Source: Microbacterium sp. LWO14-1.2
GTDB taxonomy: Bacteria; Actinomycetota; Actinomycetes; Actinomycetales; Microbacteriaceae
NCBI RefSeq assembly: GCF_038397715.1
Contig: NZ_CP151633.1
Location: forward strand, 1,426,001-1,490,000
Direction of reading: 5' to 3'
Length of the DNA: 64,000 nucleotides
Under the pieces are notes generated by a model that worked only from the letters and a program-made list of their open reading frames with translations, did not search any database and was not told the DNA's origin. Of this stretch, positions 17,451 to 24,620 are shown piece by piece. Position numbers and translations under genes: made by a program. Positions within the stretch are counted from its first letter, which is position 1; every line of letters starts with the position of its first letter.

Positions 17451-18266
17451 TCAGTCGCGGGCGGCATCGGCCGGCGGCGCATCCCACCCCTGCTGGGGCT
17501 GCTCGCAGGTCTCGCGGAACACGTACTGCGACACGAGCTTGCGCTGATGACTCGACCAGTCGATCGCGGGACGACGCTGGTCAGGGGGCAGATACCCGAG
17601 CCGGTACACGGCCATGAGCTCGAGGTCGTCCGGCACGTGCAGGAGGTCGATGATCTCCTCCCACTTGCCCGGCACCTCCATGGGGAACGAGATGAACTGG
17701 ATCCCCATGCCGAGCTCCACCGTCGTGAGCCACACGTTCTCCATCGCGGCGCCCATGCTGAAGACCGAGTAGAACGACGACAGCTGTCCGGGCCGGTACT
17801 CGCTGCGGTCGAGCATGACCCCGAGGAGCAGCGGCGACCCGGCGACGAGCTTGTGGTTCTCCTCGCCGAGCGTCTTCGGCACGCCGAACGTGTTCATGAG
17901 CTTCTGTCCGCGCTTCGTGAACACCTGACTCGTGAAGGGCCGCAGGGCCGCAGGCAGCTTGTCGAACAGCATCCCGCTGCGCTTCTCCTCCATCTCCGCC
18001 TGGCTGAAGCGGAAGTACGGCTTGTAGCGCTCGAAGAACGTGCCATTCGACATCGCCTCCGTCATGCTCTCGCCCGAGATCTGCGCGATCCTGTCGATCG
18101 TCTCGCGGTTCTCGATCACGACGAACCGCCAGGGCTGGCTGTTCAGCTGCGAGGGCGCACGGCCCGCCGCCTCCAGCAGGATGCGCTGATGCTCCTCCGA
18201 CACGGGGTCGGGCAGGAACGGCCCGTTCGTGGTCTTGCGGCGGCGGATGACATCGAGCAGTTCCAT
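17451..18266 (-). CDS. Nitroreductase family protein
   Basis: A 271-aa FMN-dependent reductase of the nitroreductase fold. The N-terminus [20 protein letters not shown] carries the FMN-phosphate-contacting Arg residues. [17 protein letters not shown] is the flavin-binding Ser/Asn-Gln-Pro-Trp segment. GAAMENVWL and [11 protein letters not shown] mark the C-terminal part. Such enzymes reduce nitroaromatics or quinones using NAD(P)H. The gene begins 4 nt after the stop of a small membrane-protein gene on the same strand, suggesting one transcript. A weak ribosome site (GGAAG) lies about 10 nt upstream. Confidence 0.88.
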   Translation of the reverse strand: MELLDVIRRRKTTNGPFLPDPVSEEHQRILLEAAGRAPSQLNSQPWRFVVIENRETIDRIAQISGESMTEAMSNGTFFERYKPYFRFSQAEMEEKRSGMLFDKLPAALRPFTSQVFTKRGQKLMNTFGVPKTLGEENHKLVAGSPLLLGVMLDRSEYRPGQLSSFYSVFSMGAAMENVWLTTVELGMGIQFISFPMEVPGKWEEIIDLLHVPDDLELMAVYRLGYLPPDQRRPAIDWSSHQRKLVSQYVFRETCEQPQQGWDAPPADAARD

Positions 18267-18270
18267 GCGT

Positions 18271-18645
18271 TCACTTCCGGTCGGAGGGGATGCGCGAGCA
18301 CACCAGGCCCGCGACGAGGAAGGGGGCTGCGGCGAGCGCGACCAGCGGATGCCGACGCGTGTGCGTGCCGAGATACGGGATCGCCGCGAGGGGCACGACG
18401 GCGGGGACGAGGGATGCCGCGGCCCGACGACTCGCCATCCTCGGTCGGGCCCAGAACGCGGCGCTGACCGCGGCTCCGGTCGCGGCGAACGTGGCGATGT
18501 AGAGCGCGTGGTGGAGCCAGCGGCACCCGCTCGTGTCGATCGTCTTCGTCGCGACGGCGGTGCCCAGCGCGGCGTTCGCGGCATATGCGACGGCGGCCGC
18601 GACGAACAGCGGAGCCGCGTTCGTGCGCTTCCGACGGGGGGCCAT
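18271..18645 (-). CDS. Small four-helix membrane protein, function unknown
   Basis: A 124-aa protein with a basic N-terminus (MAPRRKRTN) and four predicted helices at about 12-31, 47-65, 77-95 and 101-118. I do not recognise the family. It precedes the nitroreductase gene by 4 nt on the same strand. TAGTGT lies 6 nt before its ATG, so the transcript is probably leaderless. A CACCCC-type inverted repeat lies just upstream of this promoter. Confidence 0.75.
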   Translation of the reverse strand: MAPRRKRTNAAPLFVAAAVAYAANAALGTAVATKTIDTSGCRWLHHALYIATFAATGAAVSAAFWARPRMASRRAAASLVPAVVPLAAIPYLGTHTRRHPLVALAAAPFLVAGLVCSRIPSDRK

Positions 18646-18651
18646 GGCACG

Positions 18652-18657
18652 ACACTA
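18652..18657 (-). promoter_or_regulatory. -10 hexamer TAGTGT for a leaderless mRNA
   Basis: On the minus strand TAGTGT is followed by exactly 6 nt (CGTGCC) and the ATG at 18645, with no Shine-Dalgarno sequence. Confidence 0.5.
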
Positions 18658-18676
18658 CGCCCGGACACCCTCTGCC

Positions 18677-18749
18677 GAGCCACCCCCTTGCGCGCGAAAC
18701 ACCCCTTTGGATAGGAGCCACAAGGGGGTGGCTCGCACCCAAGGGGGTG
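18677..18749. repeat. CACCCC-type four-arm intergenic repeat, copy 1
   Basis: Two CACCCC units (GAGCCACCCCCTTG at 18677-18690; CACCCCTTTGG at 18700-18710) are followed by two inverse units (CAAGGGGGTGGCTC at 18721-18734; CCCAAGGGGGTG at 18738-18749). The first and third arms pair perfectly over 14 bp. It begins 15 bp past the stop codon of the MerR gene, so it may act as its terminator. Related copies are at 42627, 44595 and 63931. Confidence 0.85.
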
Positions 18750-18763
18750 TGTCGGCGGGGTCG

Positions 18764-19552
18764 TTAGAGGTTCGCCTCCGCGTACACGCGAAGCGCGTCG
18801 CGCACGAACTCCGCCCCGTGCGTCCCGCCCGACGATGTCGCGTAGTTCGCACCGAAGCGCGGGTCGGCCACGTACATCTCGCCGAGACCGATCACGTAGG
18901 CCTTGACGTCTCCGCCCGGCGCCGACGCCGGGGTGCCTGGCACACCGGTGAGCCAGTCGACGTGACGGCGGGCGAGCTGCTGCGCTTCTGCGGATGCCGG
19001 GTCGCTGCCGCTCTCGGCGGCGGCGATCCAGTCGCGTCCGAGGTCGGACACGCGCTGCTGCCAGTCGGCGCGCTCGGCCTCGGTCATCCCGCGCCACCAG
19101 CGGTCGCCGTCGGCGTAGGCCTGACTGCCCCAGCGCTGCTCGACCTCGTCCTTGTACCGGGTGTGGTCGAAGCCGTCGAACATGTCCTCTGCCATGAGTT
19201 GTTCACCTCCTCTCAATGCAGTTATGGTCTTCTCCACCGACGCGATCTGCCGCGCCAGCCTGTCCTGCTCCTCGCGCAGCACCGCGAGATGGGTCTCCAG
19301 GGCCGCCTCTTCCGTGCTCCCCTGCGCACCGGCGCGCAGCACCTCCGCGATCTGCGGGAGCCCGAGTCCGAGCTCGCGCAGCAGCAGGATCCGCTGCAGA
19401 CGCATCAGAGCCGCCTCGTCGTAGTGCCGGTACCCGTTGCCGGCGATGCGCGAGGGCGGCAGCAATCCGATGTCGCCGTAGTGGCGAAGCGTCCTGCTGG
19501 TCGTGCCGGCGAGGCGTGCGATCTCCTGGATCGACCAGTCCCTCCGTGCCAT
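18764..19552 (-). CDS. MerR family regulator with TipAS-like ligand domain
   Basis: A 262-aa regulator resembling TipAL. The MerR winged helix-turn-helix occupies about residues 6-75 ([20 protein letters not shown]), followed by a dimerisation coiled coil (about 85-115, [18 protein letters not shown]) and a TipAS-type domain (about 125-258) containing [17 protein letters not shown]. TipAS domains bind thiopeptides and other macrocyclic or multidrug ligands and switch the regulator to an activator. Its own promoter has the long spacer and dyad characteristic of MerR control. It is divergent from the candidate peptide operon at 19.7 kb, which may be its target or its ligand source; that link is inference. 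Confidence 0.9.
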   Translation of the reverse strand: MARRDWSIQEIARLAGTTSRTLRHYGDIGLLPPSRIAGNGYRHYDEAALMRLQRILLLRELGLGLPQIAEVLRAGAQGSTEEAALETHLAVLREEQDRLARQIASVEKTITALRGGEQLMAEDMFDGFDHTRYKDEVEQRWGSQAYADGDRWWRGMTEAERADWQQRVSDLGRDWIAAAESGSDPASAEAQQLARRHVDWLTGVPGTPASAPGGDVKAYVIGLGEMYVADPRFGANYATSSGGTHGAEFVRDALRVYAEANL

Positions 19553-19591
19553 CTCCTCCTCCTTCAGCCACGTCGTCCGGGTGATATCTCC

Positions 19592-19622
19592 ACGGTAGAG
19601 GTTGACGTTGCGTCAAGGTCAA
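19592..19622 (-). promoter_or_regulatory. MerR-type promoter with 19-bp spacer and dyad
   Basis: Reading the minus strand, -35 is TTGACC (19617-19622) and -10 is TACCGT (19592-19597), separated by 19 bp. The spacer contains the inverted repeat TTGACG-3-CGTCAA (19602-19616). An over-long spacer with a dyad is the hallmark of promoters twisted into activity by MerR proteins, so the merR gene is probably autoregulated. Confidence 0.8.
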
Positions 19623-19734
19623 ACCCTCTGTCCGAGGTAGTCGATCCGGCATATACGACTCATATGACGGCATTAAAGAGTCGAATGACTTGTTCTGTCG
19701 ACGTGCGGACTGCGAGCATCGGGACGAATCGACG

Positions 19735-19746
19735 AAAGGAGGTGAT
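19735..19746 (+). promoter_or_regulatory. Full-length Shine-Dalgarno sequence AAAGGAGGTGAT
   Basis: AAAGGAGGTGAT ends 2 nt before the ATG at 19749. It is complementary over 11-12 bases to the 3' end of 16S rRNA, far longer than any other ribosome site in the window. Very strong initiation, or sequestration of the leader, is suggested for the small peptide gene. Confidence 0.8.
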
Positions 19747-19748
19747 TC

Positions 19749-19991
19749 ATGTCTGTGATGACTCTCATGGAACCGACGCTCATGCGTCGACGGGTGAGCG
19801 ATGCACTCGACGACGCGCTCGTGCGCCTCGACGGCTGGTGGCTGGTGCTCATCGCCGCGCTGATCGTGTTCGGCGTCGCGTTCCTCGCAGCGCTCGCGCT
19901 GTGGTGCTTCTTCTCCAACGGCGGACGCCGTTTCAGCGGCAACTGGAAGTGGGGAAAGAGCGGCGTATCCGTCTGGATCGAGTGCATCTGA
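19749..19991 (+). CDS. 80-aa membrane-anchored peptide, candidate secreted-peptide precursor
   Basis: Not a family I recognise. Residues 1-29 are a polar segment with RRR at 13-15, 30-55 a hydrophobic helix (LVLIAALIVFGVAFLAALAL), and 56-80 a tail starting SNGGRR. The tail is cationic and Trp-rich (W66, W68, W76; R60, R61, K67, K70) and ends in ...ECI with C79; a Gly-Gly pair sits at 58-59. The positive-inside rule predicts N-in, C-out, the topology of site-2-protease substrates. It is the first gene of an operon with an ABC exporter-like pair and a HELGH metalloprotease, after an exceptionally strong ribosome site, and is followed by a hairpin. This suggests a peptide precursor processed in or next to the membrane. 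It could instead be a small accessory subunit of the transporter. Confidence 0.6.
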   Translation: MSVMTLMEPTLMRRRVSDALDDALVRLDGWWLVLIAALIVFGVAFLAALALWCFFSNGGRRFSGNWKWGKSGVSVWIECI

Positions 19992-19999
19992 TGAACAAC

Positions 20000-20032
20000 G
20001 TCCCTCGGCGTCGCCTCCCGGCGCCGAGGGAC
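20000..20032 (+). terminator. Hairpin between peptide gene and ABC genes
   Basis: An 11-bp perfect stem (GTCCCTCGGCG at 20000-20010 with CGCCGAGGGAC at 20022-20032) and an 11-nt loop lie 9 nt after the peptide stop codon. There is no T-run, so it is more likely an attenuator, processing site or 3'-end stabiliser than a full terminator. It would let the peptide be made in excess over the downstream proteins. Confidence 0.6.
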
Positions 20033-20056
20033 CCGCAGTGAAGTGAAAGGCGCAGC

Positions 20057-20779
20057 ATGCTCCTCCAGGTCTCCTCCGTCTCCTTCGCGTACGCGAAGCG
20101 GGCTCCCGTCCTCCGAGACGTGTCGTTCGCGATCGACCGCGGCGAGCGGGTCGCGCTCGTCGGCCCCAACGGCTCGGGCAAATCGACGCTGATCCGTCTG
20201 CTGGCCGATCTGCTGCAGCTTCGCGGCGGCAGCATCCGCGTCGACGGGCGCTCGCATCAGGATCGTGATGCCAGGCAGAGCGTGGCGTACGTCGCCAGCA
20301 ACGACTTCCTCCCCCAGTTCCTCACCGGCGCCGAGTACGTCGGCCTGATGCACCGGCTGTACGGACTCAGGGCCGACGAGAATCAGGTGGCGCAGGCGTT
20401 CGCGCGCTATCAGATGGCCTCACGGGAGTCCGATCTCATCGAGGACTATTCGCACGGCATGCGCAAGAAGGTGCAGGTCATCTCCAGCCTGCTGGTCCGG
20501 CGGCCGCTGACGATCGTCGACGAGACCCTCAACGGAGTGGATGCCGATGCCCTCCGTGCCTTCACCGAGGATGCGCGGACTCTCACGGACGACACCGCGC
20601 TCCTCTTCTGCAGCCATGACTTCCGGCTGATCCAGGCGACCTGCGACCGGGTCATCGTGCTGTTGGACGGTCGACTCCGCCACGACCTGTCGCTCGACGA
20701 GGTGCTGGCGCGCTTCGGGTCCGTCGACGCCCTGGTGAAGCAGACGACAGGCGACTCCTCGGCATCCTCGCGATCATGA
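20057..20779 (+). CDS. ABC transporter ATP-binding protein of the peptide operon
   Basis: A 240-aa single-domain ATPase. Walker A is GPNGSGKST (36-44), the signature is the divergent YSHGMRKK (131-138) in place of LSGGQ, and Walker B is LTIVDE (151-156) followed by TLNGVD. The divergent signature and length resemble ABC-2-type and peptide/bacteriocin export or immunity ATPases. Its stop overlaps the start of the permease gene (ATGA), so the two are translationally coupled. It is predicted to energise the membrane protein encoded downstream; the cargo is plausibly the 80-aa gene product or its processed tail. Confidence 0.88.
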   Translation: MLLQVSSVSFAYAKRAPVLRDVSFAIDRGERVALVGPNGSGKSTLIRLLADLLQLRGGSIRVDGRSHQDRDARQSVAYVASNDFLPQFLTGAEYVGLMHRLYGLRADENQVAQAFARYQMASRESDLIEDYSHGMRKKVQVISSLLVRRPLTIVDETLNGVDADALRAFTEDARTLTDDTALLFCSHDFRLIQATCDRVIVLLDGRLRHDLSLDEVLARFGSVDALVKQTTGDSSASSRS

Positions 20780-22287
20780 CTCCCTCGCTGACGCTCGCGC
20801 GCTTCCTCACGCTCTTCCTCGTCCGCCGAGTCCTGCGCCGTGGAGCCCTGCAGGTGCCCCTCGTGCGATGGACCCTGGTCGTAGTGATCGTCATGGCGGT
20901 CGTCGCGCTGTTCGCCTTCGGCGTGGTCACCCTGCGCCAGCTGATCGTCGATCCCGAGATGCTGCGGCCCCTGCTCCGCGTGGCGGGAGCAGCCGTGCCG
21001 CTGTGGGTGGTCGCGCTCTTCACCCTGGTCAGGATCCTCTTCCTGAAATCCGGCGATCTCGTGGAGCTGACGTACTGCCTGCCGATCACGAACCGGGCGC
21101 GGATGCTGGGATTCATGCTGTTCGAGGCGCTCCTCGTCGGCGGCGGGCTGGTGCTGATCCTCGGCGCCCTGATCTGCGGATCCCTGTCGATCGGAGGCCC
21201 CGGCGTCCTCGACGACATCACGACCTGTCTCCTGATGCCGGCGGTGGTCGCCTACCTGCTCGCGAGCGCCTACTACCTCGCGCTCGAGCGGATGCTGATG
21301 AGACTACGCCTCGCCCGCCTGCGCTCGTTCCTCGTGCCGATCGTGCTCGCGGCGACGCTCGTCGCCCTGTACGCGTGGGTGTCGTCGCAGTCCGAGGCGG
21401 TGCTCTTCGCCTCGGTCGGACAGGGCACGCATTTCGCCCTGCCGCTCGTGTTCGCCGATATCGCCGAGGCGCAGGGGCTGCTCCTCGCGACACTCTGCTG
21501 GCTCGCTGCGGTCGTCCTCGCCGCGGCGATCGTGCTCGTCGTCAATCCGCGCTCGTTCGAGCCGACGCGACGCTTCGCCGCCGCCCCGCGGCTCCTGGGC
21601 GGCTCGGAGTTCGGCGCCTACTTCGACGCCCACCTGCGCGCCATCGAGACCATGACGGTCTACGGGCTCGCCTTGGCCGGCTCCTACGCCCTGCTGCTGC
21701 TGGACATCGCCCTGCCACCCTTCCTGCTGCTCGCGGTGACCGTGCAGTCGGTGTACGCCTACGTGTCGACCGAGCCGCTGCGAGCCTGCGGTCCGCGACG
21801 GCACGACCCGCTCGTGCGGTACCTGCTGCTGCTCGGGCCGCAGCTCGTGGCGTTCCTGCTGTGCGCTGTGCCGACCGGCGTGATGTCGGCGGTCACCGGA
21901 ATCGACATCGTGTCGATCCTCGCGGTCGTGGGCTTCGGGGTCGTCAACATCGTGGTGCTGACGCTGGCCGGCATCACGTTCCCGCCCGAGAAGGGCAATC
22001 CGTTCTCGGTGGTCGTCGGCGTGGTGACGACGGGTCTCGCGACCGGGGCGCTGCTGCTCGGCACGAACCTGCTCGGACTCCCCGCCTGGGCGAGCATCAC
22101 CGCGCTCATCGTCATCGGGGTCGGCGCCGCCGCCCTGTCGCTTGTCGGAATGCAGAGAATCGAAAGGACGGAACGTCATGAAGTGGTTGTTCAGAGTGCT
22201 CGGAAGCGCGGTCGGCGCGGTCGTGATCCTCGCCGGGGTGGTGGTGACGACGTTCGTGTGGCTCATGTTCTCGGCCGGGTCGACTGA
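20776..22287 (+). CDS. Multispan ABC permease of the peptide operon
   Basis: A 503-aa integral membrane protein with about twelve hydrophobic segments, beginning with helices near residues 32-55 and 70-90. A cytoplasmic motif LTYCLPITNRARML (about 98-111) resembles the PLS-type coupling segment of ABC-2-like exporters with a fused 2x6-helix layout. The start overlaps the ATPase stop codon. The final 37 codons overlap the next gene by 110 bp and read as low-complexity Arg/Gly-rich sequence (RKRGRRGRDPRRGGG), unlike the rest. Either the reading frame runs past its natural end because a stop was lost, or a frameshift lies near 22140-22175. Transport role is inferred from the ATPase partner. Confidence 0.8.
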   Translation: MTPSLTLARFLTLFLVRRVLRRGALQVPLVRWTLVVVIVMAVVALFAFGVVTLRQLIVDPEMLRPLLRVAGAAVPLWVVALFTLVRILFLKSGDLVELTYCLPITNRARMLGFMLFEALLVGGGLVLILGALICGSLSIGGPGVLDDITTCLLMPAVVAYLLASAYYLALERMLMRLRLARLRSFLVPIVLAATLVALYAWVSSQSEAVLFASVGQGTHFALPLVFADIAEAQGLLLATLCWLAAVVLAAAIVLVVNPRSFEPTRRFAAAPRLLGGSEFGAYFDAHLRAIETMTVYGLALAGSYALLLLDIALPPFLLLAVTVQSVYAYVSTEPLRACGPRRHDPLVRYLLLLGPQLVAFLLCAVPTGVMSAVTGIDIVSILAVVGFGVVNIVVLTLAGITFPPEKGNPFSVVVGVVTTGLATGALLLGTNLLGLPAWASITALIVIGVGAAALSLVGMQRIERTERHEVVVQSARKRGRRGRDPRRGGGDDVRVAHVLGRVD

Positions 22288-22492
22288 GGGACGGCGACTC
22301 GGCTGGTTCGGCTCGCTCTTCGTCGAGGTCGACCAGCGGGTCGACGGCTCGGCCGGACTCGGGGTCGGGTTGCACGACCCGCTGCCCCTCGTCGTCACGG
22401 GAGTGATCATCGTCGTGCTGCTGCTGGCGGTGTTCGCCGTCTACGACGTGCTGCTCGAGAGGCGCCGCCAGTTGCTCTCCGGCACCGACTGA
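22178..22492 (+). CDS. Two-helix membrane protein of the peptide operon
   Basis: A 104-aa protein with helices at about 8-33 and 69-90 separated by an extracytoplasmic segment rich in Gly (STEGRRLGWFGSLFVEVDQR), and a basic C-terminal tail (LLERRRQLLSGTD). The ATG at 22178 is preceded by GAAAGGACG. It is embedded in the end of the permease frame and followed after 1 nt by the metalloprotease gene, so it belongs to the same operon. No family recognised; an immunity or accessory subunit is a reasonable guess only. Confidence 0.65.
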   Translation: MKWLFRVLGSAVGAVVILAGVVVTTFVWLMFSAGSTEGRRLGWFGSLFVEVDQRVDGSAGLGVGLHDPLPLVVTGVIIVVLLLAVFAVYDVLLERRRQLLSGTD

Positions 22493-22493
22493 C

Positions 22494-23015
22494 GTGTGGG
22501 CGGCGACGGTCGACAGACTGACCGCGGGAGCGACCGCCCGTTGGCTTCTCCCCGCAGGGTGGCCGGGCCATCTGGCATTCGCGGTGTGCGTGTCGGCCAC
22601 GGGGGTTTTCGCGATCATCACGTCCCAGTCCGCCGTCGTCACCGCGCTGCTGACGCTGTGCCTGCACTACATCGTCGGACTCTGCGGCTCATTCGCGCTG
22701 CATGAGCTCGGTCATGCGCTCGTGCTCCTCCGCGCAGACGGTGGCACGAGCGTGACGCTCGAACGCACGGCCTGGCGCATCTCGGTCAGGGCGACCGGCG
22801 CGATTCGGGGCCGGGACGCCTTCCTCGCGGCGTTGGCCGGACCGGGCGGATGCGCGGTCGCCGGCGGCATCCTTCTGCTTGCCTGCCCGCACGCCCTGCT
22901 TCACGTGTGGTTCTTCGCGCATGCGGTGTTCCTGCTGCCCGTCTTCGGCGACGGACGCGCGCTGATCTCGGGCGCGCGACGGTGGGATCGACGCCTCGGC
23001 GAGATCACCCCTTGA
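22494..23015 (+). CDS. Short M50-like (site-2) membrane metalloprotease
   Basis: A 173-aa membrane protein with the zinc-protease motif HELGH (H70, E71, H74) in a hydrophobic helix. It also has the M50-type segment LAALAGPGG (111-119) and a second metal-site motif LLPVFGDG with D153. These are the three landmarks of site-2 intramembrane proteases, here in a very compact protein. The GTG start is 1 nt after the preceding stop codon, indicating coupling. As last gene of the peptide operon, its natural substrate may be the N-in single-pass 80-aa product. The stop TGA overlaps the -35 box of the next promoter. Catalytic activity is inferred from motifs. Confidence 0.78.
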   Translation: MWAATVDRLTAGATARWLLPAGWPGHLAFAVCVSATGVFAIITSQSAVVTALLTLCLHYIVGLCGSFALHELGHALVLLRADGGTSVTLERTAWRISVRATGAIRGRDAFLAALAGPGGCAVAGGILLLACPHALLHVWFFAHAVFLLPVFGDGRALISGARRWDRRLGEITP

Positions 23016-23063
23016 CACGATCGAGATATATCGTGTTACTCTGTCGCAACACGATATATCGTG
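23012..23063 (+). promoter_or_regulatory. Promoter with paired PadR-type operators
   Basis: A consensus -35 TTGACA (23012-23017) is followed by a -10-like region near 23035-23042 (TACTCT). Two dyads overlap and follow it: CGAGATATATCGTG (23022-23035) and the perfect CACGATATATCGTG (23050-23063). The downstream operon ends in a PadR gene, so autoregulation is likely. Confidence 0.8.
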
Positions 23064-23090
23064 ATCCGTCTCAACACAGGAGAAGCAGAC

Positions 23091-23933
23091 ATGACCGAGA
23101 AGTGGCTCATCGCCCCGGGCGAGGAACGCGTCATCGACATCGAGAACGTCAGCAGGCTGAAGGTCGGTCTGGTCGGCGGGCAGGTCGACGTGATCGCCCA
23201 CGACGAACCCGGCATCCGCATCGAGGTGCACGGCGTCACCACCAAGGACCTCCGTATCGAATCCCATGACGGCGAGGTCGAGATCGACCACCCGCAGCTG
23301 GGATGGGACAACTTCCTCGAGGTGTTCCGGAACTTCGGCTCGGGCGGCCCCAAGGCCGAGGTCAGCATCGCCGTGCCCCGCGCGATCGCCCTCACCCTGG
23401 GCGTCGTCAGCGCCGGCGCCCTCGTCTCCGGCATCCGCAACGACGCCCGTCTGAACACGGTCTCGGGCGACATCATCGTCGACACGCTCATCGGCGACCT
23501 CACCGTGAACTCGGTGTCGGGCGACGTGCAGGTGCGCGGACTGACCGGCTCCATCACCGCGAACAGCGTCTCGGGCGACGTCGCCGTCACCGGCACCGTG
23601 CGCAAGGCGACCGTCGACATCGTCTCGGGATCGACCCTCGTCGACGCCGCGGGCGACGTCAACACCATCAACATCAACTCGGTCTCGGGCGGCACCACCG
23701 TGCGGCTCGACGAGTCGCTGGCCGCGAACTACGTGATCCGCTCGCTGAGCGGACGACTTCTCATCGACGGCGTCGAGCGCGGTTCCTCCGGCATCAACAA
23801 CTACACCGGCTCCACGGGCGAGCTCGCCGGACGATTCGTCGACCTGCGCGCCAACTCCGTCTCGGGCGGCGTGACGGTGCTGCGCCGCACGCCCGCATCG
23901 ATCGAGAACGACGCCGAATGGGAGGAAGCATGA
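23091..23933 (+). CDS. DUF4097-type beta-strand repeat protein
   Basis: A 280-aa protein dominated by repeated NSVSGDV-like beta-strands (about residues 115-270: LNTVSGDIIVDT, VNSVSGDVQV, ANSVSGDVAV, INSVSGGTTV), the right-handed beta-solenoid pattern of DUF4097. There is no signal peptide or anchor, so it is probably cytoplasmic. The ATG at 23091 follows AGGAGAAG. It overlaps the PadR gene by 4 bp (ATGA) and shares its operator region. The function of DUF4097 is unknown; association with PadR regulators is common in actinobacteria and suggests a role in envelope stress or in regulator activity. Confidence 0.88.
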   Translation: MTEKWLIAPGEERVIDIENVSRLKVGLVGGQVDVIAHDEPGIRIEVHGVTTKDLRIESHDGEVEIDHPQLGWDNFLEVFRNFGSGGPKAEVSIAVPRAIALTLGVVSAGALVSGIRNDARLNTVSGDIIVDTLIGDLTVNSVSGDVQVRGLTGSITANSVSGDVAVTGTVRKATVDIVSGSTLVDAAGDVNTININSVSGGTTVRLDESLAANYVIRSLSGRLLIDGVERGSSGINNYTGSTGELAGRFVDLRANSVSGGVTVLRRTPASIENDAEWEEA

Positions 23934-24556
23934 GTCCCGCCGTCTTCTCCCACGGAGACCTGCGCCTCTACCTGCTCTCGCTGCTGGCCGAATCCCCCCA
24001 GCACGGGTACGGCATCATCCAGGCGCTCACCGACCGCACCGGCGGCACGTACACGCCGAGCGCCGGCACCATCTACCCGCGACTCGCGAAGCTCGAAGAG
24101 GAGGGCCTCGTCTCGAAGACCGTCGACGGCCGCACCACGATCTACGCGATCACCGATGCCGGACGCGCCGAGCTGTCGTCCCGTGAGGGCGACCTCGCGG
24201 GCATCGAGGCGGGGCTCACCGATTCAGTGCGCCTGATCGCGAACGAGGTGCGCCAGAGCGTCAAGGAGGCGATGAAGAGCCTGAGGGCCGACTTCGCCAC
24301 CGCCGAGAAGGACGACCGCGCAGCATCCAAGTCCCGCCCGCGCACGCCGGGTGACGACGAGCGCATCGTCAGCCGCGAGGAGCTCCACCGGGCGGACGCC
24401 GTGATCAACGCATTCCGTGCCCGCATCCGCACCGACCTCCGCACGCACGTCGCGAGGGGCGGCGTGCTCCCGGCCTCCGTCGTCTCGGAGCTGGAGGACG
24501 GACTGGATGCCGCGGCCCGCGGCATCACGACGGCCCTCGCCGCGCTGTCGCGCTGA
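23930..24556 (+). CDS. PadR family transcriptional regulator
   Basis: A 208-aa regulator with the PadR winged helix (about residues 8-85: LRLYLLSLLAESPQHGYGII then TYTPSAGTIYPRLAKLEEEG). A C-terminal helical region (about 95-205) probably dimerises and senses a ligand. GGAGGAAGC precedes the ATG, which overlaps the stop of the DUF4097 gene. The perfect CACGATATATCGTG palindrome in front of the operon is the expected binding site. A long hairpin terminator follows. Confidence 0.9.
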   Translation: MSPAVFSHGDLRLYLLSLLAESPQHGYGIIQALTDRTGGTYTPSAGTIYPRLAKLEEEGLVSKTVDGRTTIYAITDAGRAELSSREGDLAGIEAGLTDSVRLIANEVRQSVKEAMKSLRADFATAEKDDRAASKSRPRTPGDDERIVSREELHRADAVINAFRARIRTDLRTHVARGGVLPASVVSELEDGLDAAARGITTALAALSR

Positions 24557-24564
24557 TTCGCCCG

Positions 24565-24606
24565 ACGCGTCGACCCCCGCGGAACCTTCCGCGGGGGTCG
24601 ACGCGT
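24565..24606 (+). terminator. Strong intrinsic-type hairpin after the PadR gene
   Basis: Arms 24565-24584 and 24587-24606 are perfectly complementary over 20 bp (ACGCGTCGACCCCCGCGGAA on the left). The stem is followed by TTTCA. It ends the DUF4097/PadR operon. Confidence 0.85.
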
Positions 24607-24620
24607 TTCACCGCGCTAGC

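Noticed and set aside
19749..23015. Epipeptide (YydF) or SKF-type cluster
   Set aside because: No radical-SAM enzyme or CAAX-type gene is present, so only the general peptide-protease-exporter logic is shared.
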